A stretch of 64,000 nt of DNA from Hypericum androsaemum (Eukaryota > Streptophyta > Magnoliopsida > Malpighiales > Hypericaceae): NCBI GenBank assembly GCA_963995505.1, contig OZ023182.1:17025619-17089618 (forward strand). The letters run 5' to 3'. This document shows positions 1 through 12,345 of the stretch, one piece after another. The position numbers were made by a program, and so were the translations under genes. Each line of letters begins with the position of its first letter. The stretch's first letter is position 1. Below the pieces are notes generated by a model. The model was given only the letters and a program-made list of their open reading frames with translations, was not told where the DNA came from and did not search any database.

Positions 1-1327
1 AATGGACTTCTGGACAATGTCTACTAGTATAGTTGGCAGATGGAGACTAAAGGTGGTCACAGAAGTAGGTTTTTTGGCCGAAAATCGGATTAGCCATTTT
101 CTTAGGGGTATTTTTTTTTAAAAAAATATTCAAATAGTGTTGTGTTAATTAAAAGATTTATGTCATTTTTAAACCACATGTTAGTAGTGTATATGGTACT
201 AAAGTATACTAAAAGAATGGTTTATGCGATTGTAAAGCCTGGAGTAACTAGAAACATTAGAAGAAAAAGAGAGAAGAAATATGGTAACCGATTTTTTCTA
301 GAAAAAAGAGGGAAGAATGGTGTCCCTATTTTCTGGGTGGGGTCGGAATTATTTTCTTCTTTGAGAGGGATCAAGTTTTTCCTTGTTCCTCTAGATAAGA
401 CAAGTGTTATTTTAAAGATTTCTAACTTGGAAGTTGGAATTCAGCAAGGATAGTGCAACTTGACTTGGACTTTCCTCCAATCTTGTATTTTTCTAGTGCA
501 TTTTTTTAAGAATTCATATAATGGAGTAGTTAAAGGAAGGCGATCAACGATTCATAATGATCTTTCGAAAATCAATGGAGTGGTTAAATTGGTCTGGATT
601 GAGCACTAAGCAAGACATGTTGATTGCCTTACAAAGCTTGATTGTTTCCACAGTCTTTGGCATGTAATTGCACAACTCGGGCAACACTCGATGCATACCT
701 AAAGCTTATAAGCCAAACAAGGTGTAATTTTTTTGTATCTTTTTATCAAGAAATATTACTGATTCAGAAAAAAGTAACTCCAGTTTTTAAGCAATATCTT
801 TTTACTCTTCTGGAGTGTGATCGTCATTATAGGATCATTTAAATGGGGAAATCAGCATTTATTTCAAAAGATATGTAAGAGCAGCCTTTTAGTTTCGGGG
901 AGCGATTTGGAGGGGACAAGCTTTGTCCCTATTTTTGGGGACTAAAGAGAATCCAGTGGCAAGCTAGGTATTATTCAAACAATCAAGGTTAATATTAGAA
1001 AACTAATAAAAATTAAATCAAAACTAATAAAAATTAAATCAAAGCCTTTAAATGAGAGATAATGCGCCATTAAAGGAGGGATAATGCACGATTTTTATGG
1101 AAACTCTAAACAGGGAAAAAATTAAAATCAATCCCACGTGAAGGAGCACGAGACGACCCTTCACATTCTTATAAATGTGAGACTCTTTAAATTCTTGTCA
1201 CTTAAAAAAAGGTATTTTTATAACTAAACTCAAATAACTAAAAAATGAAAATTCAACAAACAAATTTGACCAAAAATTTCTAAGATTAGACCTAAATAAA
1301 CTAAACAAAAAATTAATCGGATAACCA
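1..1327. other. Intergenic, no recognised gene
   Basis: AT-rich sequence. A 103-codon open frame at 142-453 (plus) is rich in basic and aromatic residues, but I recognise no family in it and it lacks convincing upstream signals. Nothing else is supported here. Confidence 0.5.
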
Positions 1328-2760
1328 ATATCATTAAAAATCAATGTGACAACATCCGAAAACCAAAATCACTACATCTGAAAACCAATATCACTACATT
1401 CGAAAATTAATATCACTACATTCGAAACCAATATTCCTACACATGCGAACCAATATCACTACATCGCGAAACCAATATTCCTACACATGCGAACCAATAT
1501 CTCTACACATGCGAACCAATATCACTACATTCGAAAATCAATATCACTACATCACAAAACTAATACCACTACATCGCAAAACTAATATCACTACATACTC
1601 AAACAAATATCACTACATTCGAAATCAATATCATTACATACTCAAACCAATATCAATACAGAGCAAAACCAATATCAATACACAGCAAAACCAATATCAA
1701 TACATACTCAAACCAATATCAATACATACTCATACAAATATCAATACATACTCAAACCAATATCAATACAGAGCAAAACTAATATCTCTACATTCGAAAA
1801 CCAATATCACTACCTTGCAAAACCAATATCATTACATTCAGAAACCAATATCACTACATTGCAAAACCAATATCACTACAATTCTACCATTCCAACGAGC
1901 AAATTCTAATTCCTCGTTCGAATGGTAGAATGCTCGATCTCTTCAAGGTTATCAAGGCCATGGCTATTGAGTTGTGATTCTAATTATCGTTATGGATTGA
2001 CAGGGTAGTCATTTTTTCTTCCCTATTTGTGGCATATTGCGCATTAGGAGATCGATTTTGGCATGAATTTCTAGGTGTTACGTCAATATATGTTTCTAAG
2101 TGAACCAATATCAGTACATGCGAACAAATATTACTATATTTGAAAATCAATATCTGTAAATTCGATAACTAATATCACTACATCACAAAACCAATATCAA
2201 CAACACAGACATATTAAGATTTGGGAATATTTCGTCGTATCATCAACACAGACACAAACCAATATCCGTACATACTCAAACCAATATCAGTACATACTCA
2301 AACCAGTATTCGTACATACTCAAACCAATATCCTCTGCATACTCAAATCAATATCAGTACATACTCAAACCAATAGCTGTACATAATCAAACCAATATTA
2401 GTACATACTCAAACCAATATATGTACATAATCAAACCAATATCCGTACATACTCAAACCAATATCTGTACATACTAAAACCAATATTTGTACATACTAAA
2501 ACCAATATCAGCACATACTAAAACCAATGTCAGTACATAATCAAACCAATACCTGTACATACTCAAACCAATATCTGTACATACTCAAACCAATATCATT
2601 AAGTACTCAAACTAATATTTCTACATACTCAAACCAATATTTTTACATACTCAAACCAATATATGTACATAATCAAACCGATATCTGTACAACTTTAAAC
2701 AAATATCCATACACATTAAAACCAATATCAATACAGACACAAACCAAAGCCCCTGAGCGA
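1328..2760. repeat. 22-bp minisatellite, interrupted array
   Basis: Degenerate tandem copies of a 22-bp unit of the form ACCAATATCAnTACATnC plus a 4-5 bp A-rich spacer. The period is visible where CCAATATC recurs at 1691 and 1713. The array runs about 1328-1880, is broken by roughly 200 bp of non-repeat sequence (about 1880-2100), and resumes to about 2750. Variants such as ACATACTCAA, ACATTCGAAA and ACAGAGCAAA cluster along the array, suggesting local amplification. Open frames at 1443-1928 and 2527-2766 are by-products: the unit lacks stop codons and 22 is not a multiple of 3, so all three frames are read in turn as a 22-residue super-repeat. Confidence 0.85.
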
Positions 2761-2766
2761 GCGTGA

Positions 2767-4508
2767 AAGAGCCAAAGCCCGGCGGCAGGTGTGGAGATTT
2801 GGACGAGAGAAAGAGGGCGCAACGAACTACTCAACTCAAAAATGAAGGCGGTGAAGGCAAATCTGAGTGGGAGGAGGCATAGAGCTTACCGCCGTCGCCA
2901 TCATTGTCGCCATCGACAACAAAACTCCCGCCGTCGCTGCCAAATCCCACGAGGACGGAATTGACCTGGAGCTATCTTCCTTCGAAGTTTACCACCCATT
3001 ATCCACAAAGTTTCAATATATCAAACAACCAACAAGTCATTTTCTCCTTAAACCCCTTAATCTGACACCAACTTACAAAAGCTATGCAGTCTCTCAATAA
3101 CCAAATACTGCAAAACAAGTCTAGAAACAGTGGAGCCTCTGTGTATATTTTAAATGGCTTCAAAGATCTGTTTATCAATATATATATATATATATATGCA
3201 AGATTGTAATTAGAAACAGAATTGTAGAAGACAAGCCGAGAAGTTGGATCAGGTAAGAAACCTAGGTGAAACGGAAAAATATATTTAGGATGATATGGGT
3301 TTATAATTAAGTGGGTAGTGAAGAAAAATGGATTTTTGATGATATGGATTGGTATTTGGAAAAGAGAGAGAGAGAAGAAGAAGAAGAAGAAGAAGAGGAA
3401 GAGACGTGGGAGATGGTGGGTTGTGTTTAGTTAGTATTAATTGATATATTTTTGCTAGGAGTATTAATTGGTATTTTTCTTCTGTGAAAAAGTCAAAAAT
3501 GTCCCTGATTGGTTATTGACCATCAGATTTGAAGATGTTTTTTTACAAATGAATCTGATGGCCCAAAATCTAGTCCCCACCTATGGACAATATTTCTTTA
3601 GTCCCCGCTCAATCCACTCTCTTTAGTTTCGAAATTCATATCTTCCCATTTACTTTGTCTTTGTTAGTTCTATTCACTCTAATCCTAAGAAACTATCATC
3701 ATTGGTGAAATTGAGTCGTAAAAATATTGTGCCGCTACACGACTCGAATCATTTCATTTTCTGCCCCACCAAATTTCCCAACAGATATAGTAATAGGGTC
3801 ATACACAAGAAAAGAGCACCTAATTACTATAGAGTCTTGAAAGCACAACTGTTAGGATCTTAGTTTTAGTTTTTTTTTTAAACTACGATTTGATCGATCG
3901 GACTACAATTTTTTTTTAAAAACTACGGTTTGATCGATCGGACTACAACTTAAAAATAATAACAGGTGCAAAAATTAAGAGAACATTTTTACCCTAAAAA
4001 TTTTGAAAAATGGTTGGACTGTTGGTTAATTTTGTTGACTATAGGTTCAACCATTCGGATTGACCGAATCGGTAGGTCCAACCCAAATTGCCTAACATTA
4101 ATTTTTTTGAAAAAACATTTTTTTGAGTTTTTATAAATTAAAAATGATTAAATTATATTTTAATACTTGTAAATGATAAACTTTTCAATAGAGGATACAT
4201 AGAATTATTTTGTATTTTCATACTAAATTTAATCATTTAATAAATTATTTTTTACAGAAAAACTCCCGAGCGGATCGAATGGACCAAAAAAAAAATTGGA
4301 TCGCTTCCCGGTCCATTTTTTAAAATATTGGTCAATGAAATGTTTCTGGTCCAAGATCAATATAGCTAGGGCTGTTCAAAACAACAACATCAATATAGTT
4401 TTTTTATAATTACAAGATCAATATAGTTAGCCGTGGAAAAGAAAAACATAATAGATAATGGTGGCAAACAATACATAGTCCTCTTTAAGTGGCACCATTG
4501 GTTCATGA
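2767..4508. other. Intergenic with simple and short tandem repeats
   Basis: No gene recognised. A GC-rich patch at 2850-3000 opens an unconvincing 77-codon frame. There is a (TA)n run at about 3178-3198 and a GA/GAA-rich run at about 3364-3400. A 30-bp sequence containing TTTGATCGATCGGACTACAA occurs twice in tandem, at 3881-3910 and 3921-3950. Around 4000-4090 is a GGTT/CAACC-rich stretch of the type seen again near 26.2 and 61.6 kb, probably an old dispersed repeat. Confidence 0.45.
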
Positions 4509-5176
4509 TAGGGATCCATAAACATACTGCATGGGTGGGTCCTATCCTTATCATATAGATCTAGGATATGTTCATTTTGACTAAGTTTAGAAGGGTATGT
4601 CGTATGGATACAGGTCCACTTTTACAACATATCTTACCCTATCCTACCCTACCCTTTTCTTTTTTACCCATCTACGTATCCTAACTAGACCCTAATTAGA
4701 CTCATATTTATTTATTTTTTAACTTCAAAATTGTAATAGAATTCTTAAATATCCTGTAATATACTTCAGTTTGATGATATTGACTCTGGAATTCGAAATA
4801 CATATAATTCTAGTTTTCTTCATTGATATACTATATAATTCATGATTAATTTACACATATTCATTATGTCTGTGTATTTAAAATTTGAAAGAAAGAATCT
4901 TCTACCATTTTATTTAAAATTATAAAATTTGATGTTTCACTTTTTCTTGAAATTTTTATTGACAATTAATGTGTAACGTATAAATATCTTACATTTATAA
5001 TTTATTTAAATTATATATATAATTATATTTTTATGTTTAAAATTTATTTAAATATCTTGCATTTAATACAACGTCACACCCCATAGACTTTAAGACTTTG
5101 AGGTATGAGCTAATAATGAAATTTTTTCAAAATTGGGGATAGAGTATGAGCCCAAATTAGGGTATCGTCATCCATA
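4509..5176. mobile_element. Old hAT-like MITE (diverged copy)
   Basis: The sequence is collinear with the better-preserved element at 19799-20459: TAGGGAT start, ACCCTA-rich subterminal regions, then a shared AT-rich interior including TTGATATACTA and CATATTCATTATG. The right end reads TCATCCATA. The flanking 8-mers GTTCATGA (4501-4508) and GTTTATTA (5177-5184) agree at six of eight positions, compatible with an eroded target-site duplication. There is no coding capacity. The two copies share orientation, but this one has more substitutions and weaker termini, so it is probably the older insertion or an older family branch. Confidence 0.6.
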
Positions 5177-5558
5177 GTTTATTATACAACCTAGATAAGA
5201 TAACAATGGCTCGCAAGAGTCCAAATTAATTAACAGATTTACAACTCATTTATCGTGTTGTTCATTTTGAAGGAACATGATAAAAAATCTGATATTGAAA
5301 GTGAAACTTTTAAATAATTCGACATTAGAAGAAGAAGGTCACAATTGAAAACACAACTGAAATCTTAATTTCAAGGTGAAAAGTATAAGGTACAAGATTC
5401 AATATTGCTAGCCCCGAAAAGGAAATAGTGCTGGCAAACAATACATACTCCTTTTTATTATTCTAGAAGACCATTACATGTATGAGAAAATCAAATCACC
5501 CTCTCCATAAACTTCAACCCCAGTCCGATAATAACACTTCGTTTGTATGGTCTCTCTC
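5177..5558. other. Intergenic, 3' flank of the COMT-like gene
   Basis: AT-rich sequence. About 60 bp at 5391-5448 (TACAAGAT..., then GGCAAACAATACATA) repeats the stretch at 4411-4490 on the other side of the hAT-like element. No gene is seen. Confidence 0.4.
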
Positions 5559-8500
5559 TCAAGGCTTCTTGAGAAATTCCATAACGTAAGTGCCAAAAGC
5601 AAAACAGGCGACTTTGAAGGCTTGGAAGCCAGCTCCCATAGCTAATGCCTCAAACTCCTTCTCTGTTCTTTCTTTGCCACCTGGGTTGTGAGCCAACATG
5701 ATTATGTCAAGGTGGATGACAAGCTTGCTGGCTAGGCTATTGTCCGGGACCTCCGGAAGAATGCTTTCCACGACGATCACCTTCCCATTCTCCGGGAGAG
5801 CATTGTAGCAGTTTTTCAGAAATTTTAAGCAATGCTCGTCGCTCCAATCATGACATATCGCCTATAAAATGAAACGAGTATTTATTACTAACAATTTTTT
5901 AATAGATATAACACATACGATCATGTCTAGACATGTAAAGATCTGAAGTACCATTGATAATTAGTAGTAATTCGATGAACTTCCATTAAGTCCAATGTTT
6001 TATTTTGCTGTCTCTTGGAATTTGCCAATAAAAATATAAGTTCAGTGACATAGATATAGGCACACCACAGCTTCTATTATCAAATGTGGCAATTCAATGA
6101 ATGTTACATTATTAGCTAAGAAGTCGCATGTGAACAAAAGAAATTTTAAATTCTTAAACCTGGCCCTTCTGGGAAAAAAAACTGGAATTTATTACCTTAT
6201 ACGCCAATGATTTTCCATCAATTCAAAAACTAATATTTTTTTTAGTCTAATTATGAGACTTGCAATTGTCAGCAATTGAAATGCTACGGAATATTAAATA
6301 ACGTGGTCAGTAACACAGCGAGTCCAACAATAAATGTTTCCAAGTCACAACTAATAAAGGTGAATTATTGAATGCATGTTGGAATTTTATAAAAACTTCC
6401 TCTATTGACGGAGATATAGAGGACCGTAGCATGCATGGAAGCTGGGTCTTTTGTGAAAAAAACTAATTGCCGTATGAAAAATGAGAAACAACGAATTTTC
6501 TTTAAATTATTAAGGAAGCACTTATCGGTATGAAATATTGATTTTGATTATGTGGACCGATAGGGTGGTAGCTCGCTACAGCTATATATTTTTTGAAAAG
6601 TAAATTTTATTACTCCTCAAAAAACTCACTATAATTACGTGTGGTGCAATGGATTTTAGGTGATGAATTTAAAGTGAATCAATATGTATTAGCTCTTTTA
6701 GCTATTTGTATAGGTGGTCAATTATGCCTACGATACTTTTGGTGTAACCTCGTATTTAAAATGATATAATTTTTTATTTATTTAAAAAAATTCTAACTCA
6801 CTTTGATGAAAATGGCATCTCCTTTTGGACAACCAACAAACATATCTCCACCAACATGCTCCACACCTGCACTCAATTATCCATTTCCATCAATTTCTTC
6901 CTACCAACATAAACAATCATCAAACAACGTCCGTGTGTGGAACCTGACAAATTATTTATTGCCTATGGATGTGGTCTTAGGTAGAAAAAATAATACAGAT
7001 TAGAAAAGATTGTGCAATGCGAGATGTCTTACCAGAATAGAAAGGGGCATCCTTAATAACATGAGGCAAGTCAAAATTGATACCCTTAATAGAAGGATAC
7101 TTTGATATAATCATGTTTAATGAAGCTCCAATTCCTCCGCCGACATCTACTACCGATTTAATTCCCTCAAAACCATCGTAAGTTTCAAGAAGCTTTTTTA
7201 TGGTGACCTTAGAGTGGTCATTCATTCCTTTATTGAAGACCTTGTTGAATCTCATATCTTTGCCATGATATTCAAACGATGTCATCCCGTGAGCTTTGTT
7301 AAACGGAATACCTCTGTCTAAAATCGCATCTTTCAAGTGATACCTTTTAATAAAAATAAAAAATTAGGGCAACGGAAAAAAACATGATGTTTAAACACAC
7401 TAAAAAATAATATAGGAGAGATAAGAATGATACAGAACACAAAAAATATGTGATTTGATTGAAAGATATACATTCATAGTGCCGAGACCATTATGTAGAT
7501 AGACCATAGATTAGACTATACTTTAGCCTAAATCGAGTGCTTATACTATTATGCTAAAAAATCAATTAACTCCTATATCTATCCTCAGAACAGTCTAATT
7601 AAGTGTACAATATAAATGAAGTTCTAACCCTATTAATATTTTGAGACAAATTTGAACACAGTCAACCAAAAGTTTGTCTTGAAGAAGAAATGTTAAAGGC
7701 ATTAACTTAGCTATATTTTATTTAACACGCTTATAGTCACTTATTATTTTAATAGATAAATTGTAAGCTTTATCATTTTGCTAATATTGAACCTCTTTTC
7801 TTCCACGGTTACTAAATGTGGACCACATAATATGTCCAGGTGCCTTAAATATGTATTGCAGTATCTGGCTTGTTCATGTCCCACCTGCTCACCCACTCTT
7901 TTTCTCTTGCATTCTTCCAATCGTGTGTACTTACATGTACATTAGTTTTTTATATGAGGTTAGTTGGGTATAATATTTTGAAGGTGATACAAAATTTTCA
8001 ACGAATATTCAATATTGACGTGTTGTCAATCACTCAAACTCGATACCTCTTAATTAAATCAAAACATGTATTCACTAATCGATAATTAGCCTGCACTTGG
8101 CTGCTACTACCTTTGAGTGGCATCTTAAAGAAAGAGAAAAGTCGTAGCTTCATCAATTAGTACATTTTAAAAATGTCGACGTACGTAAGTCTCCATAAAT
8201 TTTTTTTTAAGAATGATGAGTGTCATGATTGCTATTAATAAACAGAAATTACAAAAGGATAGCAATGGAGTATGTCTCCATAATTCGTGCTTCATAACGT
8301 CAACAATTCTCAACCACCGATGAATTTAAAACAGGAGATGCATTGAAATTGGAAAACAAAGAAACAAATCAATAACAAGAAAATCTTTTTTTGATACTGC
8401 AAACAAAAAGATGGATCAAGAATTTCTCATTCATTCAATCCTCTTCCAAACACAAGAATAATTACGTTGGTCATTGTGTCAACAAGACCTTGTTTTCTTT

Positions 8501-9082
8501 TGTTCATGGAGTACCTGAAGTAACCTTTTGTTACACTACTTAGGTAACTTGTACAGCTTTTAACCACTTATTCAAAAAATAAAGAAAGATGGAAAATATA
8601 GAATTATCTCTGCGTTTAACCACACATATTAAAGCAAGAAAATGTGCATAGCAATTTTATTACCAGCTTTCCATGAGAACCTTGTCCTGGTTCATGAGGT
8701 TGATAGCAGCAAGAGACACGCCATCCTCGTTCTTGGTCAAGTACTTGCAAACAGGAGCAACCCCATAGACCCTCTCCACCTTCCCATCAGGCGAGCTTCC
8801 GACCGAGCAAGTAACAATGGAGTAGCTGGCCAGGAGTCTCAGGATCCGGTCCAGCATCACCGCGGCGTCCGAGTTCTTGGTCGGAAGCTGGGAAGCTATC
8901 TCGCTAGGTGACACAAACGCACCAGGGCCAGCCTTGGCTATGATCTCCAGGAGATCAAGCTCAATGGCTGCCTTAAGGACCATGGCTGGGACGGAGGCGC
9001 TGGCTAGCTGCATGGCGAAGAGGTTGACCTCCTCGTCTGATACATGGGTTGGTGTCAATTGGGATTCACTTATTGAGCCCAT
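5559..9082 (-). CDS. COMT: Caffeic acid 3-O-methyltransferase-like (COMT), 4 exons, 365 aa
   Basis: SAM-dependent O-methyltransferase of the plant COMT family; members methylate 3- or 5-hydroxyls of caffeoyl/5-hydroxyconiferyl-type phenylpropanoids in the cytosol for lignin and related phenolics. Coding exons on the minus strand: 9082-8664 (419 bp), 7343-7033 (311 bp), 6866-6802 (65 bp) and 5861-5559 (303 bp), together exactly 366 codons, with GT/AG at every intron. An N-terminal dimerisation region is followed by the SAM loop VDVGGG near residue 208. In alfalfa COMT numbering, M130 and N131 (substrate pocket), K265, catalytic H269 (CHDW) and flanking E297 and E329 all fall at the expected positions, so the gene appears intact. 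Oddities: residue 266 is Ala where COMTs usually have Trp (KWICHDW), and the SAM loop reads GGGIG rather than GGGTG. The exact substrate could differ from caffeate (eugenol- or chavicol-type OMTs are close relatives). Confidence 0.92.
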
Positions 9083-9288
9083 TTTTTGGACGTTGATTGA
9101 TTGGATTTTTGGTCTTGGTCTTGAAAGACTTCAGAGGGAAAAAAGAGCTGATTCTGAATCTGTTAGGTATAGGCTACCAAAAGTTTAAAGGGGGAGACGA
9201 GGTTCTCCTCCTGGCCACTAAATTGGGAACTTTTGTCCAAAAGTTTTATGCAGACTGCCTATCTCTTGTACATTTTGTTTAGGCGATT

Positions 9289-9298
9289 TGTGTTTATA
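9289..9298 (-). promoter_or_regulatory. Possible TATA box of the COMT-like gene
   Basis: GTTTATAAAC on the minus strand, about 210 bp upstream of the ATG. ACCTAAC, matching the AC-III element bound by R2R3-MYBs in lignin genes, reads on the minus strand at 9168-9162, though that is close enough to the ATG to lie in the leader. Both are short matches that could occur by chance. Confidence 0.3.
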
Positions 9299-9299
9299 A

Positions 9300-11651
9300 A
9301 CATAAATTTTGTCATTAATTTAATAGAGTAATATACAATTTTACTTATAACAAAATTGGTGTCTCTCTCCTCGGAAAGGTTTATATTATCAGGTTTGTCA
9401 ACTCGTAATTAAAGAATTGCATTATCACTTCATCTAGTGGAACTAAAATAACGGGAACTCTTTTGGCGTTACTTTCTCTTGATTATATGTATCTGGATGT
9501 TTGCTATGATTTTGAGGAGATTTTGGTTTACATAAATTTTTGGTGATATCTTAGAATATGTACTTAGATAACACTTATTTTAGTTGTACTTTTGATATGT
9601 GTTATACTTAAAGTGCAGTATTTTTGATACAATTGGTACAATTTGTAAAAATGATAACACTTTACTCATAAAAAAATCTGGATGTTAATGTTGCTTTCAT
9701 TGATATATATGAATGAAATGTGATTACTCCCGAAAAAAAAAAGGATTGTACCGATATGAATGTAAAGAATTTTATTTTTTTAATGGGATATTAAGTTCAA
9801 ATTTTATTGATGAAAAAAACGTAGTTCCGTAAATAGAATCCGTTATGAATATAAAAAAGTAATGTTTTTTCAGCTCTCACGTTGTCATCTTCGTTACATA
9901 TAATGCTTGTTCGGATTACATTTATGGATTTTTCAACGGTTATTTCCCGTATTATTACAAGATATTTTTAATTTTTGTAAAATTTTTAAAACATTTTGTT
10001 AATTTTTTGAAATTTTCATAAATTCTTTAAGTTTTGTAATTACGAAAAATTAAATAATGTTATGGAAAGTTTAAAAAAATTAGTGAATTGAATGGTGAAT
10101 TTACATATTCCATACGTGATTCGAAAATTGAATGATGTTGCAAAAGTTAAAAGAACCTATAATGAACTGAATATGAGAAGTTAAAATTTATAATGGGAAT
10201 GTACACACCCGAAAGTAAAAGGATTCTAATCTCTTGTGTGTGGATCATTTAAATAAAAAACCAACTCTTTGTTATTGTTCAGATAAAAATAACCCTTCTT
10301 TGTTATTTCTGCTTTTTTTTGGTAGAATTTTTTTTTGGTGGAATGTTATACTTATTTCTGCTACCTATGTCTTTTCTGTTGTTATTTATGAACCATGTGC
10401 GGTACTCTAATCACCTTCTCTTGGGCTTGGTGCATGGCCCATTCCTTTTTCGGGCTAGTGTATGCGTGATACTCGCGAGTCCTTAGATGAAGAAAAATCT
10501 TTTTTCTATTAAAAAAACTAAATGTTAACCCAAGTATGATTAAAAGAATTTAGTTTTCAACTTTTTTGAGGAACAAATATGAAAAACTCATTGTAACAAT
10601 CCTGATTTAGGAAATTAGGAATCAGGAACTCTAATTGTTAGAATTGCGGAAATAGAGAGAAAGGAGAGAAAAAGATAGGAGGGAAAATAGAGATTCAATT
10701 TGATATCAAATGTCAGAAATGCCCTTTACATTTACAAGAATTTCTATTTATTACGCGTATCTAAGGCGGTTTAAGTACCTATTACAATACAGTCCCAAAC
10801 TTCTACTAATTGTCGATTGAGTCCTCTAGTTCATTACACTCTTGTCCCGTAATAATTTTATATATTTAATGTTTTTGATTAATGATTCCTAGAGGTATTT
10901 TTGCCCAAAAATTTTGTTCAAAAAATAACTGTCATATAAAAAATCTCACTCAAATCGTTTTACCATCTGATAGTGCAAGGAAAGAGTCCATTTAATCCCC
11001 CACTACGTTATTGTTTCTGATGGCTCACGTTATAGGATAGTCTTATCAGAATCAACAGGGCACATCTTGTGCCGTCTGCAATAATAATCTTGAAATAGGT
11101 AGGCATTTGCATCGCGTCCTTTCTGTTTTGGGTCTAATTAGTTCACAATGTTCCCCATTGGAAATTGTTATATTTCTGTTGTTTTGTTTCTGATACACTA
11201 CACGGGTCAAATCTTAAAACCTCGGTCAGTAATTGATCACATGGTACTAGGTCTAGCAACAATAACTCTTTCCCTTTTAAAAATATCTCACTGAATTTTA
11301 CGCAAAGTTTTACTGAGACTGCGATTCTAACTTCGGACACGAATAATTTAACACCCTGAAATCGCGAATATGTATTTAAGGTTTCAAATATGTACATGGT
11401 GCTATATTGAATAAAATTTATTTATCAAAAAAAGTATTTAATAAAAAATTGATCACAAGGTACTAAACAAAAATTAGTTCAAACTACATAGTACCAGAAC
11501 GAAATATTTCCTACTAATTGGATAACACGACGCCGTTTTAGACCAACCCTAACATGCCCAAGAACAGAGCACTAAAAAAACCCAACGGGCACCTTTTCCC
11601 CAATCTCATTGGGAACTCGAAAACAAATCAAGGCCGAGACTCGAAACAAGG
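9300..11651. other. Intergenic, no recognised feature
   Basis: AT-rich sequence between the divergently arranged COMT-like and RIN13-like genes. I see short homopolymer runs and no convincing open frame or transposon end. The last hundred bases probably include the promoter and leader of the RIN13-like gene. Confidence 0.4.
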
Positions 11652-12345
11652 ATGAGCAGTACAACTCCGATCTCTTTGTCGTCGTCGTGGGCGTCGGATG
11701 ATTCTTCTTCTACTGGAGAGGCGGAGACCCCGCTAAGGCCGGTGTTCTGCTTGAAGAAGAAGGACGCCGATCTGAAGGAGGTGGAGGACAAGTACGATTG
11801 CTTCATCCTCGATTTCGACGACCCTCTCGAGACTCTCAACTCCAAGATCAACGACCTCTCTGTCTCCCAAGTCGGGGATGGAGACGAAATCGCTATTGTT
11901 GCTGAGAAGGGCCAGGTCGGTTTTATTTTGATTTCCCGATTAATTAGGTTAGGTTTAGGATTTTTAATTTTTTTTTGGTTTAACAAAATGTGTGTTGTTT
12001 TTGGATACATAGGTGGCTTGTAGGGATTACCCGCACTCAAGGCACTTGTGTGTCAAGTACCCGTTCGAAACTGGACGTGAAAGATATTGCGAGCTGGTAA
12101 GGAAAGTGGGTTTATGTCGTCTCCTCAATGCTATGGGATCATTTGTTGTGTCTGGCTTAAATTGATACCGAGAGAATCTCCATGTGTTGTTGTTGTTGTT
12201 GCAGTGTTACTGTTACGTGTGCGACATTGCTGCTCCTTGCGCGGACTGGAGATTTCATTGCTCTGCCAATGAGAAGAACAGCTATTGGAGAAACCTGAGG
12301 GCTGAGAAAAAGGGAACTCGAGCGGAGTCATCGTTTGATGAATGA
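11652..12345 (+). CDS. RPM1-interacting protein 13 (RIN13)-like, 3 exons, 162 aa
   Basis: Exons 11652-11915, 12013-12096 and 12205-12345 join in frame to 163 codons including TGA; donors GTCGGT and GTAAGG and acceptors ACATAG and TTGCAG. The N-terminal half is Ser/Asp/Glu-rich with an acidic stretch around residues 40-60. The C-terminal half has the Cys/His signature of plant RIN13-like proteins: ACRDYPH.RHLC (residues 90-101), then CYCYVCD...APC..W..HC (about 117-136), probably metal-binding. Arabidopsis RIN13 binds the NB-LRR protein RPM1 and is linked to the hypersensitive response, but it is much longer (about 430 aa), so this is a short relative keeping mainly the Cys-rich module; its own role is unknown. 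ATG 11652 is the first in-frame Met after a stop-containing leader. Confidence 0.8.

Noticed and set aside
142..453. 103-codon open frame at the left edge
   Set aside because: Basic and aromatic-rich, with a faint look of a degenerate retroelement protein, but no motif I can name and no supporting signals.
1443..1928. 161-codon Asn/Tyr/Ile/Thr-rich repeat protein
   Set aside because: Fully explained by the stop-free 22-bp minisatellite read in rotating frames.
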